Shown one piece after another: positions 13,201 to 25,200 of a DNA stretch of 64,000 nucleotides; positions within the stretch are counted from its first letter, which is position 1, and the number at the start of each line of letters is the position of its first letter. Where the stretch lies: NCBI GenBank assembly GCA_032622095.1, contig CP136061.1, forward strand, positions 195,594,935 through 195,658,934, written 5' to 3'. This DNA is from Siphonodentalium dalli. Lineage: Eukaryota; Mollusca; Scaphopoda; Gadilida; Siphonodentaliidae. The notes beneath the pieces are model-generated. The model searched no databases, had not been told where the DNA came from, and saw only the letters and a list, made by a program, of their open reading frames with translations. The translations under genes and the position numbers were made by a program.

Positions 13201-16200
13201 TGCAGACACACCAGGTATACTCCCACACATCACATGACCTGTATACATATTCATTACATACATGAACACAAAGTAACCTCTTGTATACCTATTCGCCTAA
13301 CCATAGGCCATACAGTCACTCCATGTATTATGTATTTGCCACATGCATAGCTATACAGCCACTAAATATATACATATACACCTCACCGATGACCATACAG
13401 TCACTCCATACCTGTTCGCTACATCCATTGTTATATATTACTTCTTGTATATCTATTTGCCTCACCAGTGGTCATACAGTCTCACTCCCTGTTTATATAC
13501 ATATTTGCGACACCCATGGCCATATAGCCACTCAAGATATACATATACACCCAACCCAAAACCATAGAGTCACTCTAGGTATATACATATAACCTCACAA
13601 AAGTGGCCTTACAGCCCTTCTAGATATATCAATGTCTCGTACCGCGCATACGGCCATTCATACACTCCAGACTTGCATATACACCTGACCCATGACATTT
13701 CAGCTTCTCGCTGTATACGCATAAACCAAATTCGTGAGCATAGTCACTCCTTGTATATCAATTCACCCCACCATTAATTTTGTCATACTGTCTATCCCCA
13801 TATACATATGTACATATTGGCCGTCCCATGGCCATGTAGTCACTCATGATATACATATACACCTCACCCATGACACAGCGTCACTCCAGGTGTATATATA
13901 CCTCACCAATGGCCATACAACCCTTAGATATACCAATACCCCGCTCACACGGCCATTCGTACACGTCAGACTTGCATATACAGCTCAATCGTGACAATTC
14001 AGCCACTCGCTGTATACATATACACCCTCTCCACGAGCATTCAGCTAGTTACTGTATTCTTGTACACACCACCAAAGACAATACAATAGTACATATTAAC
14101 ATATACATCCCATCCATCACCATGAGGTTGCTCTCTATATACACTAGCCGCCAATGGCCATCAAAGTGTACTCCAGGTATGCATATACACTTCAACAATG
14201 ACCGTGCAGTCATTCCGTGTATACATATACACATTGCCCATAACCACACAACCACACCCTATTTGTACATACACCCATCCATTACCATACATCCAACATG
14301 TGTATACATATACACCCGCCCATGACAATACATCCACCCAATGTACATATGTACAGCCCACCACTGACCACACAATCACTCCATGTATACATACAGGACA
14401 GTGTAGCTTCAATGACCAGACAGCCACTCACTGTAAACATGTTCACATCACACATCAGCATACAGCTACTCCTTATATACATCTCACTATGGACATCCCA
14501 TCCATGACCATATAGTCACACATTGTATAACTATTCACACCATTCATGAATACAATAGTTCCATGTATACCTACTCACATCGCCTATGACCAGCCAATCA
14601 ACAGACATACACACTGTATTAAGTTGATCAATGTTGATGCTAATGGACCAGAATAGCTACTTAATATGATCCATCTCAGTTCGGTTTCAACGTTCTGCCC
14701 ATTTCCGTTCAAAAACAAGGAAGCTTTACGCAAAATCCATATTGCATTCATCAAAATGAATTTGTCATGACTCGTAGGGTACCGGGGCAATCAGAATAGA
14801 ACATTTAGTTGATTAAGTAGCACGTGAGTCACAATTGATTATGTATACATATACACCACGTATATACACATATGTTTATGTATATCATAATGTTTACCAA
14901 CTTGGTTGCCATTTTGGAAGCCATCTTGAGTAATTTTGTCTAACACAACTCAGTGTGACACATGTAACACATATCAAAACAATAAACATCTTTGATACCA
15001 GACATAGTTCCATTTTACTTTCAAAATATGGCTCAAACCTGAACAGCGATTTTTTTGCCGATTTTGATATCAGGATTGTGACAGAAAATTTCGAATAATT
15101 CTGGTAATTTCAGTGGTTAAAATAGTAACAAAATACCAAAGGTGCATCAGAAATGTTAGTACTCAAGCTATATAAGACATACTAGTCAACTGTGTGCATC
15201 ACCCTAACTTGTAAGCGGTTGCGTGGCACGCTGGGATAATAATTACCATTTTCCATATTTTGGTGGCCATATTGGCAGCCATTTTGAGCCAAAGTGACAA
15301 TTTTGGTACCTTTGAATTCGAATATCAATAAGATATAGAATGGATCAGTTACATTGCACAGTTCTTCCCACTTCTTGATGAAATATGATTAGAATCTTGG
15401 GGATCTTTTGTGAAATGTTATACCGCGTTTTGTAAAATCGATTTTTTGAGTGATCAGAAGGGGTGTGGACCTCACGAACAGCATATTTCATTGCTCCAAT
15501 TGTCGGTTAACATGCTATATACAAAATAAAGCTAAAATTCTCAACCAGTTCCAAACCACGGACACTTATCTTAAAGATATTATTAAAAAAACGTAAAAAA
15601 TCCACTTCTGGTCGCCATTTTAGAGGCCATCTTGGACGGGGAGTTTCAATTTTGGCACATAAAGGTGGCGTTATGTCTTAGCTTCACAAAAATGTATACA
15701 TGTGTATATATATGCAGGCCTCAGCTCACAAGGCGACTCAGGCGAGATTTTCGCCTTACTTTCGCCTTACTGTCGCTGACTTCGCCCTATCGTCGCTCTA
15801 AGGCGAAATCGAAGTCGCCTTCAATTTTAAGTAATTTTTTTTTTTTTTTTTTTCTTAATTTTTTTTTCTAGTTTTTTCCCCAGACATGTCCGTATATAGA
15901 TGAATTGTGGCGGCCATTCCAAAAAGAAACGGACGATGCAGAGACAAAGTCCCAAGTGTTTAAAATAAAATATGACCTATTATTTTGTGTTGTTATTCAG
16001 TCGCCGTTGTTCCCTTTGCGGCAATGAATGTTAATCACGAATGTTTTGACACGCTGAAAACACGATGAGATGTTAGAAAATTAGCATCTGTGTTGTTATT
16101 GACCATCGTGAGTGTCACAAATAATGTTTTAATTAACTTAAAAGACCGCTGTCCCGCATTTCAGATATAAAACAAATACGACATTATTAGAGTATGTACC

Positions 16201-19200
16201 ATGCGCTTCGGAAGTTCGTTTCGGTAACGCGTTGCACTTTTTGAAGAGACCGCGTCACACTTTTTGACGGAAGAGACCGCTTCCGTAAATAAATAAATGT
16301 CAAGTTTATTGCTTTAATCGGATTATACCAGTGATGTTGGCATTAATTAAGGGAGGCCATTAATTAATAAAAGCTTTAGCAATAAAACTAAAAGCTTTTG
16401 CAACTCCTTTGTTAGTTAATCCTTATTGTTTATTTTAGCGGACACCCACATTACAGCCGTGACCAAATTAAACTTTCAAAGTTACAACTTACAATAGTCA
16501 ATACTACAAACGTATCTTCCAGGCTGCAGTCTAGGAAATAATACTTCTTCCATTTAGTTAAAAAATTAACTACTACTGTAACTTGATAATTGTCTTGCTT
16601 AAATGATAGCTACACAAAACATTTCCAAAACATTTAAATGTAAAATAACAATTAATTAGGCTAATTTCAGATAAAGTCAAAATTTTTTAGTTTTATTTCT
16701 TATTTTATGTTTTTAAATTTTTTATTGATGTTATAAAATAAAGCGATAGTTGAAAATTGTCAATTTTCTGTAGTCTCCACTTCTCCCTGAAGTCTCCCTA
16801 AATTTCCTGAAGTCTCCCTAAATTTCCTGGAGGGAGACTTCAAGTCTCCCTGTTCTGAACCCCTAGGCTGAGGCCTGTATATATGACAAGATGTTCTCAC
16901 TATAATTGCATCAAGCTGACTTGTATGAAAATGGCAGCCATCTTGGACGCCATCTTGAATTACAAAAAATGCTCAAAGCGGATTTTGGATATGTTATGGA
17001 GGATATATTCCTCTTCAAAATGATATACAAACCAACTTAGTCCAACCTTAGTCAAACCTTTTATCGACCAGACTATAAGTGTCAACAAGAGCTACGATGG
17101 GCGTGCAATATACGCCCTCTCTTGGGTCGGCGGAAACTGGTAAAAAAGGGGCATAACTCTGGTAAAAATTGGCAGACGGAACTCAAATTTGAACTTGACC
17201 TGTGTTTTGGTGGGAGAAAGTAATATACCAAATTATCATTGAATCCGATAAGCTCTAGTAAAGTTATCATCCGGACAACAAATTTCAGGGATTTTCTAAG
17301 TCAAATTACGTCAAATAAGGGGCATAACTCCGGTGAAAATTGGCGGACGGAACCCAAATTCGAGCTTGAGCTGTCTTTTCTCCTAATAAACCCACATACC
17401 AAATTTGATTGAAATCGGTTCACTCTAACTAAAGTTATCATCCGGACAACAAATTTCAGGGATTTTCGAAGTCAAATTATGTCAAAAAAGGGGCCATAAC
17501 TCTCGCAAAAATTATCGGTTTAAAACGAAATTCGGACTTGAGCTGTATTTTGATATATGTAATCCACAAAAAAACGGGTTTTGCGTATAAACATTCCAAA
17601 ATCGAGTTATCATCCGGAAACCAAAAAACATAAGAAAAACTGAATTTTCTGAGTCGAAAAAGGGGCAAAACTCTGCCAAAAATGGTCGGACAGAACCCAA
17701 GTTCGAACTTGACCTGTGTTTTGGTGGGAGAAAGTAATGTACCAAATTTGGATTGATTCCGATAAAATATACTAAAGTTATTATCCGGACAACAAATTTC
17801 AAGGATTTTCTAAGTCAAAAAACATTAAATAAGGGGCATAACTCCGGTGAAAATTGGCGGGCGGAACCCAAATTCGAACTTGAACTTACTTTTCGGTTAA
17901 TAAAATTTTACTAATTTTGGTTCACTCTAACTAAAGTTATCATCCGGACAACAGGTTAACGGACGAACGGACGCCCGGACGGACAGACCAATACTATAAT
18001 ACGGCCTTTTTTTTCAAAAGGGCGTATAAAAAGTTAAAATAATTATTAGATTGAATACCAATTGCTATCTAATCGTGAACCTAGATTATATAGCGTTTTA
18101 TATGTAATCATTGGCATATCGGCTGAGCAAACACTTACGTTGAACCATCGGTGCTCAATGTAAACATATCACCGCATCACACTCATATTTAACAATCGGC
18201 GCTCAATGTAAACATATCACCGCATCACACTTTTTCAGAAATATGGCCACTTTCATTCAACTTACAATATCGTCCTATTAGAGATAACGTATCTCGCCCA
18301 AGCCACAATTACAACAACTACGTAATTTTGTTTATAAAATCCGATTATAAGACTACAAATTGCTTTTTTTGTGTGTGTGAATACAATACAGATAAAACTG
18401 AATACTAGTTATACACATGTATTATGTTTGTATACAGGCATAATAAACTTTGAAATGGTTTATTTCTGATGCAGCCGGGCGGAATCGCTGTGAAATAACT
18501 TAGTTGAAATGATGCTGGTCTTGGTTCAAGGTGCTAACAAGATAGAGTTCTCCCTCTTGGTGCGCTTCGAACGTTTCTGCGAGATATCTTTTCTGAAAAT
18601 AGCCGCTTTTCCTGTCCGATATTGTATGAGATTATTCAAAACAAAATCGACATTAATTGATAGATTAAATAACTGTATCTTGTCATTAATGGACAGGTGT
18701 CCTGGTCGCATACTATTAAGTTATACCCTGGAATTTATATATAAAACTTACTATAGGAATGTATACACTATCTTTAAGTTGTTGAATGTCTCTTATTGCA
18801 AAAACCTTGCGGTTCATCTTTACCGCTATTTATAATCGTTTCGCACATGCACAAAGATGTTGGTAAGAGTGTGCATCGACAACACAAAGGACCGTCAAAG
18901 AAATGGTTGTTTGTCAAGGATATACATACAGCAGCGGACATATTTTATAAAACTAGATTTTTCGAAACGTGCTCAGATCACAACCGAGTGGTCTAAACAT
19001 CACTGTATTTAAGGTTCGATGCAACACATACACAAAAACTATGCTCGGAATTATCTCACTTTTGTAAATCACACTTGGATCTGAGACCGTGGGTCAATAC
19101 TATAAAACGTCTACAAGTGTAATTTATAAGACGGCAAAGAATCGAATAATATATATTATCGGAAAAACTACAAGCTTAGCATGGTGTGCTGTCTTATATA

Positions 19201-22200
19201 TATTGTGGGATTGTCATTGCTAATACTTTATCTTTGCATAATACCTATAAAGGTAACATAATTATAGAGCTATATACAACTGACTGTCATTTGTACCGTC
19301 TTGTAATTCACACATACAGATGGTTTACTGTAATGACCCCAGAGTAAAAACATAGACATAGAGCATATTGGTATTAACGCAGAATCAAAAACGAATATAT
19401 TGGTACAGTATATAGGTTTTAGCGGGCCTCAAAGTATATGTACATAACTCATTTGTGTCAAGGGGTAATTATAATTTCCAATGAGTATTGATGGACGGAT
19501 ATTGACCGGCATACACATATGGCATTTATGTTATATTCCAAGTTACCAACGCTATATTATGCCGGTTGAAACCATTGCTTGACGTCATGTGATTGTTGTA
19601 TAGAATATGGTCTGAGCACACAATTTCCAGAACGAAGGAGGAAGATGAAAAAATATTTAATGCACCCATTACTCGAAAAGTCGATTCTGAGTATAATTTT
19701 CGGATAATTTTGAAGATTTTTATTTAGAAGATGGTGCGGATGCAAGATAGGTATGTTATAACTTTTCACGAAAACACCTCCAGATGAATAACATATCATT
19801 CCAATGTATACTTCTATAACTGAGTTGGAGAATCCATTCAGTATAGAAAGGGTTAATGCGCCTCTGGCGTTTGTGTGGCTTTAATGGCCCACTTATTGTT
19901 CAAACCCAGATCACATATAAAATATATGCTATAGTATATACCATTTGAAAGAGGAAGTTAAAAAAAAATCGTATTATCAACTTATCCGGTGTACTAAACT
20001 GTGAACATGTTGTGTACCGACGTGTTTTCTGTACTTTAATTTCATCTGGACTGTACTGGAAAGTCTGTTATTTTCAATCGAAGGGAAATAGCTCAATATC
20101 TTAGTTTGAATTATGTTGCATTCTGGGAGCGAAACGGGGGAAATGTTTATATGATTTCAGCTATTTTCTATTACTCTATATTTTATGTCATAGATTGTTA
20201 ATAAATCTGTATATCAAGGCACTATACAAATAATCGGTGACTCGAGAATTAAATGGGCCTTTAAATGTAAATCCCATAGTAAATAAATCACACAAAATTA
20301 TCTCTTTTCAGACTTGTTAGTCGTCCAATATTAAGGGGACCAATAATCTCAGAAGAGTTGCTTAAAGAATTGGATGCAATAGACGCCCGATGGAGAGAGG
20401 TCGCCACAATAAGACCGCCAACTCTTTCAGAAATCCTAGCGAGACAGCTGGCGGCCCCTAGTAAGGCTGAATTGATCATTGTCGCATGGTTTCGAACAAA
20501 AAGACACACAGGAGCTTTCAAAAATGCAAAACGACAAACAGGATGTCCCAAACGTGCAAAACGACACCCATAATATCAAGGTCTAAACAAACAACTGGAA
20601 TTTAGATTAGTCGTCTGCTATATATTTAGTTATATTATTTTCATAATCAATTGTTTGTGATCGGAGTGAAATATCAACGGAATTTAAATGGGCATATATA
20701 CCGTCAATTGAGTCTGACTGGCAGCGCAATTCCGTATTAACAAATAGCAGACGACTAATGTAAATTCCCGTTGTATGTTGAGACTTTGAGAGCCTGTGTG
20801 TCTTTTTGCACGTTTGAGAGATCCTGGGTGTCTTTTTGATCGAAACCATGCGACAATGACCAATTCAGCCCCAGTAAGCCATGACCAATTATCAACACAC
20901 AAAAAGTATCCGAATCCCTCCATACATAGCTTTGGTCAGAATCCTTCCATTACTTGCAAGAATTGTGTCTCAACTAAGAACTACGTCAGTTGGCTTTAAC
21001 CAATATAAAACCTTTGCCGTATAAATTCGCTTGAAAAATTAAACCCTTATAAGATTAAGGAGGTTGGAGTATTCCTTTTTGCACTTGTTTCAGTTGTGGG
21101 TAAACACATATCAAACAGTATGCTAATTAGGTAACTCGGATGGTCATACCACTGCATAACATAACACCGAATACAAATGCAGCCGTTTACCGCATGTATC
21201 ACACAAATGGTCTGTTGCCACATTCATGTTGCGTCTAGTCTATACCATGTGAATATATATATGTTTTTGTTCTGTATCTCATTTCCTATATTATCACAGG
21301 GGAACTTAGATTCTGTCAGTCAGTCCCGGCTTATGGAATCAGCCAATCTAAATCAAGTCATGGACGGGATGTCATATTAAAACGCCTTGGTGCAATTCGA
21401 GAAGATTCACAGAGTTCTGTGCAGCTTAACGCAACGAATTCGTCCAAATGGACGGTGGGCGGTTCTGGAAAGCACACACAGCTAGGAATGATGCCAAACG
21501 ATTCGAAACAGATTCCCACTATAAGTTTTACTCTCCCGTCAGCAGAAAGATTTGAACACATTTATAATTACAACGAACCCATTAAGACCAACTTTAACAA
21601 AATGGAAATGATACACGACAAAGTTGGTGACAAAGGCAAGGGAAAGCGAAAAAAACCGAAGGCAGATAAATCAGTGCGTATATATAGCTGTTTTATACAT
21701 AAATTAAAGGTACTCAACCCGATAAAACTCCTCTCAATTACTATTTCAATGGCTTCGGGGGTCAAAAATATTTGATTCGAGTCGAGGAAGTCACCCATCA
21801 AAGCTCAGATTTGTTAGATATCGATTTTAGAAATCTATTATTTTTCATTATCGGGAATTCTTCCTGGCCCAGAAGATAGTCAAAAATTCGTTATTATTAC
21901 CCACTTGATTATAGAGTTATCCATCCTTGTCTGTTTGAATAGAATTTTGGCGTAATATCTCGAGCAGGTTACCAAATTGACGGCAGTTATAAGTACTCAT
22001 CTCGAGAACATACGAATTTTCAAAAATCAATATCTAATAACTCTGAGCTTTGTTTGATGGGTTCCTCGACTCGAATCAAATATTTTTCACCCCCAAAGCC
22101 AAATAAATAGTAATATAGGACCCTCTGATCGGATTGTTGTTGTTGGAATCTGTTGAGATGGGGACCCTCTTTACGGGTTGAGTACCTTTAAGCGGATTCA

Positions 22201-25200
22201 GAATACGTTTTCAGAGGTTATTTTCGAAACGCACTCAGTTATCACCCAAAAAAGCATCTGAATGCAGGCGATCTTATTTTAGGATATTAAATACTCCGGA
22301 ATGGCGTATCCTATATATCATATTAACCACGAGTTCACTGCAATAGCGCATCAAAACTCATTCGTGGCATGAAAAACATGGTCTTTATCATGGCTACCGT
22401 AGTAAAATCATAGTTTCGCTATGGGCAGTTTGCTTGTAGATAGTACTTAGTGCCGCAAAACTGACGAAACCGTTCATGGCAAATATGCATCCAATTTGTG
22501 CCACCCATATAATAGTATTACTGTGGTGAGTATGGTCACTCTTATAATACGGTTTCATTGTTGTAAGTTGCTAAAAGTCTCATTCTGAACATAGCTAGTG
22601 GTAAACCATACATGGTAAATGAAAACCACAGTAATACCATCGTTTTATTGTTGTTTCACCATAACAAGGCATGGTAGTTTAGAGGGGATCTTAGTTTACA
22701 ATTTCATTTACCAAATACTCATTGATCAGTAGTTCCCATAGGAAGTGTTCAAATAATAAGTTAAACGTCCGTTTGTTGACGTTATTATCTGAACATTTTC
22801 CACCAATGTATAAGAATCCTTCTGCTCTTGTGTTATCTTTGTCATTTGTTCATTTCGCCTGAGCACCCTTCCAAACGAATAATTTATACCACTCCAATAT
22901 ATACTTATACCCGGGTGGGAAAATCTATTTAGTAAAGAAAGGGTTAGCATGATGTATTGGGATGGTCTGTTGCAAATTTGTGAATCCAACTTATCCTTTC
23001 TCCTCAGATAAATACTTGGAGACCGTTCGGAAACAATTTCATGGTGGAAACTCCCAAAGAGAAACCAATCTTGCAGCAAGTTTTCGAAGATCACGTTGCT
23101 GTGTGGCAGAAGGATAGAGAAGAAAGATCTTTATGGAGAAAAATAAAGATGTTTTTACCAGGGAAATGTAGTTCAGCTCAAAAAGAACGTTCAACAGACA
23201 ACTAACTATATATATATATAACTAACTAACTAACTAATTGTTCATCGCCATGGATAACAAATAAAACATAGGATTTTGTAACTCGCATACAAATTATATT
23301 TCCCCGCGTTTCGCCAAGCACAGTGGAAAAATTATGTGTTTTATGGCTGCATGAAATACACAACTATTGTCCAATTGGGAGTCCCATATATTGGTCACGT
23401 GATGTTTTAGTAAATGATAGATAGAGGATATTATGTTTTAAGTCAGTTTTCAAGCGAAGCGCGACGACAGTACACGAATTTACAAACCAAAAAAATCTAT
23501 TTCGATTTCACAAAGAGATAGAAGATAATTTTGTACCTTATATACAGTTTACTTATTTGTGATGTTTAAAATGTACTTACGTATATAGAGGTTTTACTTG
23601 TGTTCGGACACCAATTGTGTTGTGTAGCAGTATACGTGGCATTTGTATAGTTTTCCGGAGACAGGTTTCCATACATTTTTTTCTTCCAAAATGGTTTATC
23701 TATGTTTTTTCATGAACGGCAACGGAACATTAGACTAGGAACATAGAGTAGGGAGAAATAATTTAGTGTTTTGTATGAACAAATTTTGAATGCGTGATAC
23801 TGTTTTCACAGTTCTTCACAATGAGAGTGAGATATGAATTGCCTTGATTGTGCATACTATGGATGTATTTATGTATTATTGAGCCCTCAATAACTGGGCA
23901 AATCGCTCGTGACAACATAATGTTGTTATTGTTGTTTATTTGAGGTTAGGGGTGACTAAGTGTATAAGTGTTATCCGGGTGGATGCCATGGCCTCCTGTG
24001 TCGTCGTTCTAACATCGCCCAGAATAAGCACCCATTCAGCCCGAGTCCGAACATCCTCGCGACAACTATCCTGAGACTCCGTGTGCATCTTAGCGTATTA
24101 AAGGGATATATACTATACTCACATGTTGTTGTTAGTTTCTATAGTCTCTGAGTCGTAGGATAAGGTAACCAGGTTTCTATTATTTGAAAGTCTATTGAGT
24201 ACGAAGTAATGTTACGGATGGAAGATTAGCCGGACTACGAAAATACAAATTGTCGTTTTCGAGTAATTTTTGTACAGTTTTCAAGCAAATGTATCAAATA
24301 AATACTCATTTACGATATTGTATACTAAGGCAGGTTCATCTGAAGGTTTATCGGTCATTGCAACGCAAGTTAAACCCAGTAAGTTATGTCTTTAAATGTT
24401 TCTGCTTATAATGCATCAAACTGGATTTGTTAAAATTCTAAACATTTAACTGGTACAAAGCTGGATTTATTTTCTAGGAAATACATGTATACCGGGGAAA
24501 AATTACCCTTCTATTCAAACCGACATCCCTGGTTTCCCTGCAAAATGGGAAACAAATCGTCAAGTGAGTGACACCTTGCGGAACGAGCACATTCTTGTCA
24601 CGAAACTTGAATAGTAAGGATAGTGTCGACTCGTGGTGTTTCGACAAAAGTATTCAAACAAATTATCTGGTCAATATATGTACCCATTCAAAGTATAATA
24701 ACAGGGATATTTCCTCAAATCCTTCCCCAGTAAATACGACCTTCAAACCCGGACCACTCATAAACCAGATGATAACATTTGAATAAATGTAGAAATGCCA
24801 CACCCTACCTATTTGCCACGTTTGTCTTGTAATAATACGTGTTTCACATATCTACTTGACGTAACACGAGCCAATACATTCTGACTTGATTGGAAATATC
24901 CGAACATCAACCGCGTATATATATACATATCGATTTCGTTTCACTTGTCTAACACTCACCGTCAAGGTATTGTCTTCGAGAAATTAAAGTCACGTTGTCA
25001 TAATTTTCCTATAAACATACTGATACTTTCATTTTCAGCGAGTTGCAAGAAAATTTGATCAGATCACACGCTGCAGGTGAGTTTACGGATTTGTTCATAA
25101 AGTTTTGTGGTTACAAGCCTGAGTTTATTGTGCCTGTCATTTGCAGAATGAGGTCCCCATGCAGAGGGTGAATTTAGTGACGCTATCCCATATAGCGGGC

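Larger units (their letters stand above)
11415..17075. mobile_element. Foldback element I (5.7 kb) with minisatellite core
   Basis: Ends TAGTCTGGTCGATAAA at 11415 and its mirror ending GACTA at 17075; a TA target duplication is possible. The left arm runs to about 12960; the right arm runs from about 14600 with a 1.16-kb hAT insertion. The arms carry CAAGATGGC/GCCATCTTGG motifs. The core (13020-14600) is a degenerate tandem array. No intact ORF; all open frames are repeat products. Confidence 0.85.

Noticed and set aside
13281-14515. Several overlapping ORFs up to 159 codons on both strands
   Set aside because: They arise from the 45-50-bp minisatellite words; rich in His/Thr/Tyr periodicity, no start or splice logic.
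18845-18960. Alternative nested-gene exon ending at the strong donor GTTG|GTAAGA (18861)
   Set aside because: Its phase does not fit the following exon at 19631, and its upstream acceptor is poor.
22726-23094. 122-codon minus-strand ORF
   Set aside because: Runs antisense across the nested-gene last exon and a family G repeat; no family resemblance.
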